A DNA stretch of 64,000 nt from Flavimobilis soli (GCF_002564025.1 NZ_PDJH01000001.1:124001-188000), one strand, 5' to 3'. Positions 52,670 through 60,848 are shown, numbered from the stretch's first letter. Notes: generated by a model not told the origin, from the letters alone. Numbers and translations are program-made.

Positions 52670-53496
52670 GTGCTCCGGCCGCTGCCGAGCCCCGTGCGGC
52701 GGGCGGCTCACGGGCGACGCGGGACCGCGCGAGGCGGGTGTCGCGCGGGCTCGTGCTGCTGACGAGCGTGCTCGGCGCGGTGATGCTCGGCTGGCCGCTC
52801 GTCGGGGCGGCGCTGCCGCGGGCGGACGGGCAGAGCGCGCCGTGGCTCGTCGTCGTGCTCCTGCCCCTCGTGCTGGCCGCCGCGCTGGCCGCGGTGACGC
52901 GCGACCGGCCGGACCCGCGCTCGCTCGCGCTCCTCGGCGTGCTGGCCGCGCTGACGGCGGCGCTGCGGCTGATGGGGACGGGCATCGGGGGAGTCGAGCC
53001 GATGTTCATGCTGCTCGTGCTCGCCGGTGCGGCGCTGGGACCGAGCCTCGGCTTCACGCTCGGGGCGCTCGCGATGCTGGTGTCGGCGCTCCTCACGGCC
53101 GGCGTCGGTCCGTGGCTGCCCTTCCAGGCGTTCGCGGCAGCATGGGTCGGGGCGGGGGCCGGGCTCGTGGGCCGGGCGGTGCTCCCTGGTGGACGAGGGC
53201 GGCCGAGCAGGCGCGCGATCGTCGCGCTCGCCGCGTACGCGGTGGTCGCGGCGTACGTGTACGGGCTGGCGACGAACCTGTGGTTCTGGCCGTTCGCGCT
53301 CGGCGGCGCGACGCAGCTGTCCTACGTGCCGGGCGCGGGCCTCGCGGAGAACGTGCCGCGGTTCCTCGCGTACTCGCTCGCGACGTCGACGCTGTCGGTC
53401 GACACGGTGCGCGCGGTCGTGACGGCCGCGGGGGTGCTGGCGCTGGGGCGGCCGGTGCTGGGGGCGCTGGCGCGGGCCTCGACCCGAACCGCATAG
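52666..53496 (+). CDS. ECF transporter substrate-binding S component
   Basis: 276 residues with about six to seven helices and the S-component pattern: LALLGVLAALTAALRLM (Ala-rich helix 1 for EcfT contact), GIGGVEPMFMLLVLAGAALGPSLGFTLGALAMLVSALL and GVGPWLPFQAFAAAWVGAGAGLVG. The EPMF and GPWLPFQ segments resemble CbrT-type (proposed cobalamin) S components known from comparative genomics. With the transcobalamin-like proteins upstream, cobalamin or a related corrinoid is the best substrate guess, but this is inference. GTG overlaps the ATPase stop. Confidence 0.85.
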   Translation: MSAPAAAEPRAAGGSRATRDRARRVSRGLVLLTSVLGAVMLGWPLVGAALPRADGQSAPWLVVVLLPLVLAAALAAVTRDRPDPRSLALLGVLAALTAALRLMGTGIGGVEPMFMLLVLAGAALGPSLGFTLGALAMLVSALLTAGVGPWLPFQAFAAAWVGAGAGLVGRAVLPGGRGRPSRRAIVALAAYAVVAAYVYGLATNLWFWPFALGGATQLSYVPGAGLAENVPRFLAYSLATSTLSVDTVRAVVTAAGVLALGRPVLGALARASTRTA

Positions 53497-53499
53497 GAA

Positions 53500-53522
53500 A
53501 GTTCGCAAACGAGAACTATTCT
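53500..53522 (+). promoter_or_regulatory. Leaderless promoter and operator-like repeat of the MNT/HEPN pair
   Basis: AGTTC and GAACT (53500-53517) face each other across 8 bases and run into a TATTCT box (53517-53522), which ends 6 bases before the ATG at 53529. The stretch is AT-rich against its surroundings. An autorepressor could bind here. Confidence 0.5.
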
Positions 53523-53528
53523 TCGTGA

Positions 53529-54155
53529 ATGGATGCTGCCCACCCGCTGGCTGTCGTGACGCCGACGCTCGACGGCGATGTACTGACCCACCTTGCCCTC
53601 GCCGACGCGGCATTCACGCCCGGTCAGCTTCAGCGACTCATGCCCCACGCAACCGTCGCGGGTGTCCGCCGAGTCCTCAAACGCCTGACGGAGCAGGGGG
53701 TCGTCACCATGTCGAGCGCCGGGGTGACCGCCAGGGCCTATGCGCTCAACCGCGAGCATCTAGCCGCAGATGCGATCATCGAGCTTGCGACGCAGGTCCC
53801 TAGATTGTTCGCCCGGATCGAGGGACGGCTCGGTTCGTGGGCGGAGCCAGCGGTCTACGCAGCAGTGTTCGGATCGATGGCGCGGCAGCACGCGACGACG
53901 TCGTCTGACGTCGACATCTTCTTGGTGCGGTCCACAGAGTCCCGGGATGAGGTCTGGTTTCCCCAGGTGGAGGCCCTGGAGAGCGCGGTCGCACGATGGA
54001 CGGGCAACGATGCTCGTGCCTTCGTCATCGACGAAGACCGCCTAGCCGAGCGCGGCTATGCGAGGGTGCTCGATGACATCGTCCGCGAGGGTCTGTTCGT
54101 AGCCGGAGATCCGGTCCGGCTCCGCAGGGCGATGGCTCAAAGAGAGCGGGACTGA
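53529..54155 (+). CDS. Winged-helix / nucleotidyltransferase protein (MNT-type antitoxin candidate)
   Basis: 208 residues. The N-terminal ~75 form a winged-helix DNA-binding domain (FTPGQLQRLMPHATVAGVRRVLKRLTEQG). A minimal nucleotidyltransferase domain follows with FGSMARQHATTSSDVDIFLV, the GS-x(10)-DxD catalytic signature intact. In MNT/HEPN modules the MNT protein neutralises the HEPN partner, in studied cases by adding nucleotides; the fused DNA-binding domain could also autoregulate the operon. The HEPN-like gene follows by 12 bases. Confidence 0.82.
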   Translation: MDAAHPLAVVTPTLDGDVLTHLALADAAFTPGQLQRLMPHATVAGVRRVLKRLTEQGVVTMSSAGVTARAYALNREHLAADAIIELATQVPRLFARIEGRLGSWAEPAVYAAVFGSMARQHATTSSDVDIFLVRSTESRDEVWFPQVEALESAVARWTGNDARAFVIDEDRLAERGYARVLDDIVREGLFVAGDPVRLRRAMAQRERD

Positions 54156-54167
54156 GAGTCACGGCCG

Positions 54168-54557
54168 ATGCGGACTTCCGAGTGTGACGGCTCGACGCGC
54201 GCGGGACGACTCGCGAAGGCGCGGCAGTTCGCCTCGTCCGCCGTGGATGTGTTGGCCCTGGCTGATGACGAGGCGGCCGTCTCGGACGTCTTCGTCACGC
54301 TCGCAGTCACGGCCGGAATCGCTGCTGCGGATGTCATCTGCTGCGCCCGGCTCGGCGTGCATGCGCGAGGTGAGAGTCACGATGATGCGGTCGCGCTGCT
54401 GAAGCAGGCTGATACCGACGCTGCGGCGTCACTGCGAGTGCTCCTGAGCTTGAAGACTCACGCCGCCTACTCCTCGGCCTCTGTGTCGGTGACCGCTCTC
54501 TGCCGGGCACAGCGAGCCATGTTGAAGCTGGTCGCCCTGGCGGGCGCGCTCGCCTAG
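54168..54557 (+). CDS. HEPN-like helical protein, toxin candidate
   Basis: 129 residues, all alpha, starting after a weak GAGAG site. The segment AVTAGIAAADVICCARLGVHARGESHDDAVALL matches the helix pair common in MNT-linked HEPN proteins, with RGESH (R-x3-H) in the place of the usual R-x(4-6)-H. The shortened motif leaves RNase activity open. Directly follows the MNT gene and is probably co-transcribed. Confidence 0.72.
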   Translation: MRTSECDGSTRAGRLAKARQFASSAVDVLALADDEAAVSDVFVTLAVTAGIAAADVICCARLGVHARGESHDDAVALLKQADTDAAASLRVLLSLKTHAAYSSASVSVTALCRAQRAMLKLVALAGALA

Positions 54558-54626
54558 CAACCCTGGTCGCGTGCCACTGAATCCCGGAGAGTCAGGTCAG
54601 GGAAGTGTGCTGCCGGGATCCGGACC

Positions 54627-55181
54627 CCGGAACGCAAGCTCACACAGGTGGGGGAGCGCAGCGTCCTTGTCCTTCGTCGCTTCGATCGCTCGGCGGCGGG
54701 CGACCGTATCGGCTACATCAGCGCGATGACGGCGACGGAGTCGACCGACGTCGCGCAGGCAGTCCGGGACCTGTCGGCGACACCCCGGGCGGACCTGCAC
54801 GACCTCTACGACCGCGTCGTCGCGAGTGTCGCGCTCGGCAACACGGATGACCATCTGCGCAACCACGGCTTCCTCGCGTCGCGCGGCGCGTGGACGTTGA
54901 GCCCCGCGTTCGACGTCAACCCCACGCGGGTCCCGCAGCGGCGTCGGTCGACGTCGATCATGGGAGCGGACGCGCCCCCGGATGAGGTGGACGGTCTGTT
55001 GGCGTTGGCTGCGAGCTGCAGCTTGAGCCTCGAGGGTGCGCGTCAGCGGATCGCGGCGGTTGCGTCGGCTCTGGCGGGCTGGCGAGACGTGGCGCGCGGG
55101 CATCAGGTCGCGGAGCGTGAGATCCGCTTGATGGCCGAGTCGATCGAGCCGCGACTGGAGGCTGTGAGGGGAGCTGTCTGA
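54627..55181 (+). pseudogene. Remnant of a HipA-type kinase gene
   Basis: Only the C-terminal third of a HipA-like kinase is present. The frame is homologous from about PERKLTQVGERSVLVLRRFDR, through GDRIGYISAMTATEST, to the catalytic-loop region GNTDDHLRNHGFL and LSPAFDVNP. The N-terminal lobe is missing and no credible start with a ribosome site exists; the first GTG is at 54648 and a stop precedes at 54555. The stretch between SAMT and the Leu-rich helix also looks shortened. No HipB gene is nearby. Confidence 0.78.
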
Positions 55182-55258
55182 GACGTCCCGGAGCCAGGCC
55201 TGGAATATCCGGGCATCGGACGGCGTTGGCGTGAGCCGCCGTCGTCCCCGGAGGTCTC

Positions 55259-55936
55259 ATGAGCGTGTCCACTTCACCCACCGTTGTTCTCCCGCCGCTC
55301 GATGCACAGGCTGAGCGGCTCATCTCCCTGGGCCTCATCGCTGACCCGGACGCGCTGCGCGCCGAGGCGTCGCGCCTGGCGACCGTCACCCCAGAGGGGT
55401 CCCTCCTCGTGCCCCACGAGCGAGTCCTTCCCGCCTCGAAGCTCGCGCACCTCATGCGGCTCCCGGCGCCGGGCCGCGCGGGCGCTGCGGGGGAGGTGCG
55501 GGAGGGGTTCGTCGTCGAGGACATGACCAACGTCGACGACTTCCGTCCCACAGCGCACGCGGTGCTTCCGGACGCTGACGTGTACGTCGTCGCCGACCCG
55601 ACGCGCGGTGACGAGATGCGCAACTGGTCACCTGCTGAGGCGCTCCCCGCCATGACCGGCGCCGGCCGCACGCCGCTGACGTTGGTCGAGGGCATCCACT
55701 GGGCGCTTCAGACACCAGGGATCATCGAGGCGAACGCCTGCTTCATGACGATCGGCTCGCGCAAGACCAAGCCGAACGGTGACCTGGACACGCGGACGCC
55801 CGCGCTGTGGATCTCGTCCGGCACGGGTCGTGACGGTCGTGAGCGTAAGGGTGCGCCGAAGGTCGGCTGGTGCTGGTGGGGCAACCGGCACACGTGGTTC
55901 GGGTTCGCTTCTGCGGAGGGCCGCACCGGGGCCTGA
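55259..55936 (+). CDS. DUF5701 family protein
   Basis: 225 residues matching the actinobacterial DUF5701 pattern: RLISLGLIADPDALRAEA, GFVVEDMTNVDDFRPTAHAVLPDADVYVV, RGDEMRNWSPAEALPAM, RTPLTLVEGIHWALQTPGI, ANACFMTIGSRK, and the C-terminal GTGRDGRERKGAPKVGWCWWGNRHTWFGFASA. Function is unknown. The protein appears intact, unlike its neighbours. Its stop lies in the loop of a terminator shared with ykoC. Confidence 0.88.
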   Translation: MSVSTSPTVVLPPLDAQAERLISLGLIADPDALRAEASRLATVTPEGSLLVPHERVLPASKLAHLMRLPAPGRAGAAGEVREGFVVEDMTNVDDFRPTAHAVLPDADVYVVADPTRGDEMRNWSPAEALPAMTGAGRTPLTLVEGIHWALQTPGIIEANACFMTIGSRKTKPNGDLDTRTPALWISSGTGRDGRERKGAPKVGWCWWGNRHTWFGFASAEGRTGA

Positions 55937-55957
55937 TGCCCCGGCGCGGCCCTCCGC
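55913..55957. terminator. Bidirectional terminator spanning the DUF5701 stop
   Basis: A 20-bp stem with one mismatch and a CTGAT loop; the loop holds the DUF5701 stop, and the right arm ends at the ykoC stop. Confidence 0.8.
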
Positions 55958-56803
55958 TCAACGGCCGACGAGCGCCGCAGGCCCGGTGAGGAAGCCGGAG
56001 GCGCTGCTCCACGCCACGACGGCACACGCGACGACGACGACGCCGACCGCGAGAAGCGCATCAGCCCGACAGACGGTCACAGGGTTGAGAAAGGTGCGTG
56101 GCCCAGAGCCGAGTGCCCGGGTCTGCAGCGCCATCGCGAGGCGTTCCCCGCGGCGCAGGCTGATGACAAGGACAGTGAACGCCGCAGCGCCCATCGAGCG
56201 GGGAGAGCCCGACATACGGAGCGTCGGCAGGCGTCCTGGCGCGGTGCGGTACGCCCGATCAGGCTGGCGGACAGCGTGCGCCTGCCGGATGGACTCCATC
56301 ATGTCGGGCAGCTGGTCGAGCAGCCGGGTCGCCGCGAGCACCGCGTACGTGATGGTTCCCGGCAGCCGTGCCTGCTGATGGAGGCTCACCATGAGCCGTG
56401 CAGGGTCGGTCGACCGGACGAAGACGATCGACAGCACCCCGATGAGCATCGCGCGCGCGGCGAACGACAGCCCGAGCGCAAGCCCGGCCCTGCTCACGTC
56501 GACAGGTCCGATCGCAATCTGCGCACCGCCCGGCCTCGTCAGAACGTTGACCAGGACGATGCTCGTGCCGAACATGAGGAACGGCATCTGTGCGCGCACC
56601 AGCGTGCGGACGTCGAGCGACCTGCTCACGACGATCGCGCCGAGCGCCACCGCATAGAGCACCGCCGGTGTGACGGGGTCGGTGACGAGCAGAAGCGCGC
56701 ACGACAGCGCGAGCAGCAGTGCGAGCTTGACGGCCGGGTTGCGCCGTCCGAGTGCGGTCGCACGAGGGTCGATGCGCGTGCCCGCTGCGGCGGTCGTGCT
56801 CAT
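55958..56803 (-). CDS. ykoC: Thiamine/HMP ECF transporter T component (YkoC-like)
   Basis: 281 residues with about five membrane helices and the coupling-helix region LLDQLPDMMESIRQAHAVR and ISLRRGERLAMALQTRALGSG, a variant of the EcfT Arg signatures. Last gene of ykoF-E-D-C, coupled to ykoD by an ATGA overlap. The TPP riboswitch at the operon head identifies the substrate as thiamine or its hydroxymethylpyrimidine part. Confidence 0.9.
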   Translation of the reverse strand: MSTTAAAGTRIDPRATALGRRNPAVKLALLLALSCALLLVTDPVTPAVLYAVALGAIVVSRSLDVRTLVRAQMPFLMFGTSIVLVNVLTRPGGAQIAIGPVDVSRAGLALGLSFAARAMLIGVLSIVFVRSTDPARLMVSLHQQARLPGTITYAVLAATRLLDQLPDMMESIRQAHAVRQPDRAYRTAPGRLPTLRMSGSPRSMGAAAFTVLVISLRRGERLAMALQTRALGSGPRTFLNPVTVCRADALLAVGVVVVACAVVAWSSASGFLTGPAALVGR

Positions 56804-58536
56804 GGGTGTGCTCCTGTGGCTTGCAGAGCAGGCGCGACGCTGGTCGAGCGTGTTGTTCCGAGGGCCCAACCCTCGACAGTGAGTCCCTCGGCGAGACGGC
56901 GGCGCAGGAGCTCGGGGAGTCGCAAGCCGGAACCTTCCGTCGTCGCCGCGGTGAGGACCTCTGAAGGTGCACCTCGGGCGACCATGCGACCGTCAGCCAT
57001 GACGAGAACCTCGTCAGCGAGCTCGGCCGCGAGCGACAGATCGTGCGTGACGACCACGATGGCTCTGCCCGCGTCTGCCATGGCGCGCAGCTCGCGCGCG
57101 ACGCGTGCCGCATTCCGTCGGTCCTGCGCGAAAGTCGGCTCGTCCACGAGCAGCACGGGATCGGGACTCATGCACGCGGAAGCAAGCGTGAGCCGCCGTT
57201 GCTGCCCGCCCGAGAGCCGAAACGGGTCGGCATCGGCGACGTGTCGGAGACCGAACCGGTCGAGGATCGACTCGACCGACGGCCCGTCGGCGGCTCGCGT
57301 GGCCGCGCGGCGAGCGTGCGCGACCTCCTCTCGCACGGTGCGACGCAGGAACTGGTGCTCAGGATGCTGGAACACCATGCCGACACGTGGCTGGTTGCGC
57401 GCGTCTTCGCGACGCCGGATGCGGCGCCGCCGGGGCGAGGGCGGGCCCGGTGTGTAGGCCGGCCACGTGAGCGTGCCCTCGGCGGGGCACAGTCCCGCCA
57501 GTGCCTTGAGGAGCGTCGACTTGCCTGCGCCGTTGACGCCGAGGATCGCAGTGAGCGTTCCGGCGCGGAGATCGAGGTCGACACCGTCTACGAGCGTGGG
57601 ACGCTGCCGGACGACGGCAGCTCCGGCAGGTGCGCCGATCGCGGGTGTGGACACTGCCTCAGCTCGCACGGTGACACCCCGTGCACGCAGGAGCGGCGTC
57701 GACGTGCAGCGTGCGGAGGGGACGCGGCGGGCACCAGGAAGATACGGCTCGGTGAGCGCGTCAGGCATCGAGGCGAGCCGCACGTCGAGGGGCAGCCAGC
57801 ACCCCATGGCTTCGATCGCCTGCGCATGCGTCGTGAGGACGTCGGCCGTGGGCCCGTGCGCGAGCACGGAGCCCGAAGCGTCGATGACAAGCGTGTCGAC
57901 CGGCAGAGTGGGGAGCTCGTCGAGACGATGCTCGACGAGGAGGACCGTCGGACCACCGTCGTTCATGACGGTCGCGACCGCCGCGCCCACCTGCTGCGCG
58001 CCAGCCGGGTCTAGCATCGCCGTCGGCTCGTCGAGCAGGAGGAGCGCCGGCTCAGCGACGAGAACGCTGGCAAGCGCAACCCGCTGCGCCTCACCGCCCG
58101 AGAGCGTCCCAGTGGGACGGTCGGCGAGGTGAGCGGCCCCGACCCGCGCGAGAGCCGCTCGAACGCGCGCCGCGATGTGCTCGGACGGTACGCCGTGGTT
58201 CTCCAGGGTGAACGCCACGTCGTCAAGGACCCCGGCGAGGCACAGCTGGTCGAGAGGGTTCTGCTGGAGGTACGCGACATGCCGCGCGAGGTCGAACGTT
58301 GCGACCTCGCGCGGATCGGAGCCGAGCACGCGAACGTCACCCGTGACAGCGGCATCGACGGTCTGCGGCACGATCCCCGTGATCATCCGCAGGAGTGTCG
58401 ACTTGCCGGAGCCGGACGGGCCCAGGACAAGACAGGATCGACCGGCGGCGATGCCCAGCGTGACGTCGTGCAACGACGGTGTCGGCGCGGTCGGATAGTG
58501 GACGCCCGCGCCCTGGAGAACCACGGCGGCGTTCAT
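56800..58536 (-). CDS. ykoD: Thiamine/HMP ECF transporter fused ATPases (YkoD-like)
   Basis: 578 residues with two ABC ATPase domains. The first has GPSGSGKST, LSGGEAQRVALA, LLLLDEPTAMLD and LLVEHRLDEL. The second has GVNGAGKST, LSGGQQRRLTLA, VLLVDEPTFAQD and VVTHDLSLA. A linker of about 80 residues separates them. Both signatures are well preserved, unlike the second site of the other fused ATPase at 50975. ATGA overlaps on both sides with ykoE and ykoC. Confidence 0.92.
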   Translation of the reverse strand: MNAAVVLQGAGVHYPTAPTPSLHDVTLGIAAGRSCLVLGPSGSGKSTLLRMITGIVPQTVDAAVTGDVRVLGSDPREVATFDLARHVAYLQQNPLDQLCLAGVLDDVAFTLENHGVPSEHIAARVRAALARVGAAHLADRPTGTLSGGEAQRVALASVLVAEPALLLLDEPTAMLDPAGAQQVGAAVATVMNDGGPTVLLVEHRLDELPTLPVDTLVIDASGSVLAHGPTADVLTTHAQAIEAMGCWLPLDVRLASMPDALTEPYLPGARRVPSARCTSTPLLRARGVTVRAEAVSTPAIGAPAGAAVVRQRPTLVDGVDLDLRAGTLTAILGVNGAGKSTLLKALAGLCPAEGTLTWPAYTPGPPSPRRRRIRRREDARNQPRVGMVFQHPEHQFLRRTVREEVAHARRAATRAADGPSVESILDRFGLRHVADADPFRLSGGQQRRLTLASACMSPDPVLLVDEPTFAQDRRNAARVARELRAMADAGRAIVVVTHDLSLAAELADEVLVMADGRMVARGAPSEVLTAATTEGSGLRLPELLRRRLAEGLTVEGWALGTTRSTSVAPALQATGAHP

Positions 58537-59183
58537 CGTGCGGCGCGCCCAATCGCCTGGTTGTCGAGCACACCCGTGCGGAGGAGCCCGTCGCCGAGGA
58601 GCTTGGCAGCCACCGCGGACAGCAGGATGCACGACGCGAGCGTGAACGCGAAGCGGAGGCCGAGGTACTCCTGACCGAGCCATCCCTGCCGGAACGCGTT
58701 GTACGCGAAGGTCAGAACCCCGGCGGAGACACCTGACGCGAGGAACGTCGGCCAGCCGAAATGGCGGTAGCGCGTGAGGGCGAAGGGAAGCTCGGCGGTC
58801 GCACCCTGGATGAACCCGACGAGCAGGAGCATTGGCCCGACGGGGGAGCCGAGGAACGCGACCTCGACGAGAGCCGCGAGAATCTCGACGACCACGCCGA
58901 CACCCGGCTTGCGCACGATGTACACGGCGAGAGGCGCGACCATGATCCATGAGCCGGCGAGCACATTCTGGGCAAGGTCGCCGAGCGGACCCATCGCGAT
59001 CTGCAGTCCGTACCACGCCTGGACGAACGCCCAGTAGAGGAACCCGAAGACGACCGCAAGGACCGCGAGCAGCACGGTCTCGTGGAGCGTGAGCCCGCGG
59101 CGGTCGCGGGGCACGAGGGTCGGGAGCGTGGTCGCGGCGTCGTCGGCCGTCGCGCCGGGCAGGTCGGTGCGGGGTGTGCTCAT
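58533..59183 (-). CDS. ykoE: Thiamine/HMP ECF transporter S component (YkoE-like)
   Basis: 216 residues. A soluble N-terminal ~35 residues precede five to six helices (LHETVLLAVLAVVFGFLYWAFVQ, AQNVLAGSWIMVAPLAVYIV, VGPMLLLVGFIQGATAELPFALTRY). The YWAF...W and GATAELPFA segments fit YkoE. I use the ATG at 59183, which overlaps the ykoF stop by 4 bases; longer in-frame upstream sequence is shadow. Confidence 0.9.
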   Translation of the reverse strand: MSTPRTDLPGATADDAATTLPTLVPRDRRGLTLHETVLLAVLAVVFGFLYWAFVQAWYGLQIAMGPLGDLAQNVLAGSWIMVAPLAVYIVRKPGVGVVVEILAALVEVAFLGSPVGPMLLLVGFIQGATAELPFALTRYRHFGWPTFLASGVSAGVLTFAYNAFRQGWLGQEYLGLRFAFTLASCILLSAVAAKLLGDGLLRTGVLDNQAIGRAAR

Positions 59184-59845
59184 CGGGCCACCTCCGTCGC
59201 GGGAGCATCGGCGTCCGGGTGGTTCGTCGAGATCGTCACGTGCGTGACGACGTGCGCGACGGAGCGGCCGGCGGCGAGCCAGCCGTCGGCGACCGTGCCG
59301 AGGACGTCGGCGAGGTCGCCTGCGAGCTCGGTGACGAAGTGCCGCGACGCACGCGCGACCCCCGCGGCCTTGGCCCGCTCGATGACCGGCATGATGTGGG
59401 ACATGTGGTCGGCGCCGGGGCCGTCGGCGAGCGGGTACAGCGCCCACTGGGCGGTGGCCTCGACCCCTGTGGGTGCGAGCGGGGTGAGGTCCGGGATCGC
59501 GAGGGTGGGGGCGTCGAGCCCGCACGTCAGCTCGCCCGGGCAGCCGCGGGAGAGCTGAACGTGCGCGACGACGTGCGCTCCGCTCGCCGAGACCCGCGCG
59601 ATGAGGTCGACGATGTAGGCGAGGACGTCGGCCTCGGCGCCACCGACGTACGTCGAGACGTCGTCGGACTCGATGACCAGACCGGGGGCGGATGCCGCGG
59701 CCGTGTCCGCGAGGGCAGTGAGCAGGATCGCGACATAGTCGTCGGACATCACGGAGACCGTGAGGCGTGCGCCGACCCCCAGGGCGAGGGGGTCTCGAGT
59801 CTGGGCACCGCTGCGTGCGGACGTCGTGGACGGGGAGAGGGACAT
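59180..59845 (-). CDS. ykoF: YkoF-type thiamine/HMP-binding protein
   Basis: 221 residues built of two similar halves of ~90 residues (LTVSVMSDDYVAILLTALAD... and AQWALYPLADGPGADHMSHIMPVIERAK...), the tandem ACT-like fold of B. subtilis YkoF, which binds thiamine/HMP. No signal peptide is seen, so it is cytosolic. First gene after the TPP riboswitch. ATG at 59845 has AGGAG 6 bases upstream, immediately after a hairpin that may gate the ribosome site. Confidence 0.9.
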   Translation of the reverse strand: MSLSPSTTSARSGAQTRDPLALGVGARLTVSVMSDDYVAILLTALADTAAASAPGLVIESDDVSTYVGGAEADVLAYIVDLIARVSASGAHVVAHVQLSRGCPGELTCGLDAPTLAIPDLTPLAPTGVEATAQWALYPLADGPGADHMSHIMPVIERAKAAGVARASRHFVTELAGDLADVLGTVADGWLAAGRSVAHVVTHVTISTNHPDADAPATEVAR

Positions 59846-59856
59846 GCGTGCTCCTG

Positions 59857-59893
59857 TGCATCGACGCCCCCGGGGGTGGGCAAGCACGATGCA
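59857..59893 (-). promoter_or_regulatory. Possible riboswitch expression-platform hairpin
   Basis: TGCATCG and CGATGCA arms enclose a very GC-rich inner stem (CCCCC/GGGGG). On the mRNA the hairpin ends just before the AGGAG of ykoF, so it could switch translation. About 100 bases separate it from the aptamer. Confidence 0.4.
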
Positions 59894-59997
59894 TCCACTC
59901 GCGTGGCAGCGCCACGCCGCCGCGGACACGAAAATGCCCATGACGTGCCCCCGCATCCGTGCGCCCGAGAGCGCGCGGGCACGGGGACGGGAATGCT

Positions 59998-60108
59998 CCG
60001 CCCTGCTCCCTACGCTGGTACTGACCAGATCAGGTTCCACGGGTCTGCAGGTGGGACGGGGTCCGGCCTGCACTCTCAGCGCTCATGCGCTCCCCGGGGG
60101 CTTGGTGA
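59998..60108 (-). ncRNA. TPP riboswitch (THI element)
   Basis: On the minus strand the conserved TPP-aptamer blocks occur in order: GGGGAGC, GCGCTGAGAG, GAACCTGATCTGG, then GTACCAGCGTAGGGA. It lies 153 bases before ykoF and should turn the ykoF-E-D-C operon off when thiamine pyrophosphate is plentiful. Confidence 0.95.
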
Positions 60109-60112
60109 ACAC

Positions 60113-60118
60113 ACCGTA
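60113..60118 (-). promoter_or_regulatory. Putative -10 box of the ykoFEDC operon
   Basis: TACGGT on the minus strand predicts transcription starting a few bases before the riboswitch. Confidence 0.45.
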
Positions 60119-60253
60119 ACGACGACGAGCCTCGAGGGCCAACGGGGCCGGCGCCCGTTCCACCAAGCGGACGCGGGTGCGGGGTTGGGGAACGTGAGAT
60201 TCTGGGTGCCCGGTCCGCACAGCCTCGAGGCTGTCGTCGCGCGAGGAGCCCCG

Positions 60254-60785
60254 ATGACGACCTGCTACTACACCGCCGCGACCTTCGACGGGTTCCTCGC
60301 GACGCCGGAGCACTCGCTCGACTGGCTGTTCTCCTGCGACTTCGACTGGGCCGCACCCATGCCGCACGCGACTCTGGCCGACGGCGTCGGGGCTCTCGTC
60401 ATGGGCGCCTCGACGTACGAGTGGATGCTGCGCCGTGACGAGCCCTGGCCGTTCGAACCGCCGACCTAGGTGCTCACCCACCGCGACCTGCCCGTCCCCG
60501 CGGGCGCCGATGTTTGGCTCAGGCACGCCGACGTGCGTGACATTCACGCCGAGATGACCACGGCAGCGGACGGCGGGGTGTTGTGGGTCATGGGAGGCGG
60601 GGGGAGTCGCCCAGCAGTTCGCCGAGGCCGGGCTGCGCGACGAGGTGTGGCTGCAGTACGCCCCAATGCTCATCGGGGCCGGGCACCCGCACATCACGGG
60701 GTGGCTCGACCCCGCGCCCATCGACGTCGCCCGCAACCGCGACCATATGTGCGGCCGCTACCGGGTGCGGCGCCCGTCCGCGTGA
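60254..60785 (+). pseudogene. Broken DHFR-like (RibD C-terminal family) reductase gene
   Basis: The frame begins MTTCYYTAATFDGFLA and continues with LVMGASTYEWMLRRDEPWPFEPPT, then hits TAG at 60467-60469 where the family has Trp. It resumes as VLTHRDLPVPAG up to LWVMGGGG. A frameshift in the G-rich run 60591-60608 moves homology to another frame (VAQQFAEAGLRDEVWLQY...HITGWLDPAPIDVARNRD) ending at 60785. Two independent lesions mean the gene is dead. Similar YyaP/YwjB-type proteins are about 180 residues, as this would be. Confidence 0.88.
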
Positions 60786-60848
60786 TCCCCGTGCGGCGCT
60801 GACGGGCTGGCGTCAGACTCTCTCGAACCGGCGACGTGCGCGGGGGAT

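Noticed and set aside
53485..53516. LexA/SOS box from GAAC...GTTC near the MNT gene
   Set aside because: The spacer between GAAC and GTTC is 11 bases rather than 4, and no SOS genes are nearby.
59998..60469. Coding frame running from the riboswitch into the DHFR-like gene
   Set aside because: Upstream of the ATG at 60254 the frame has no homology and overlaps the antisense riboswitch and its promoter.
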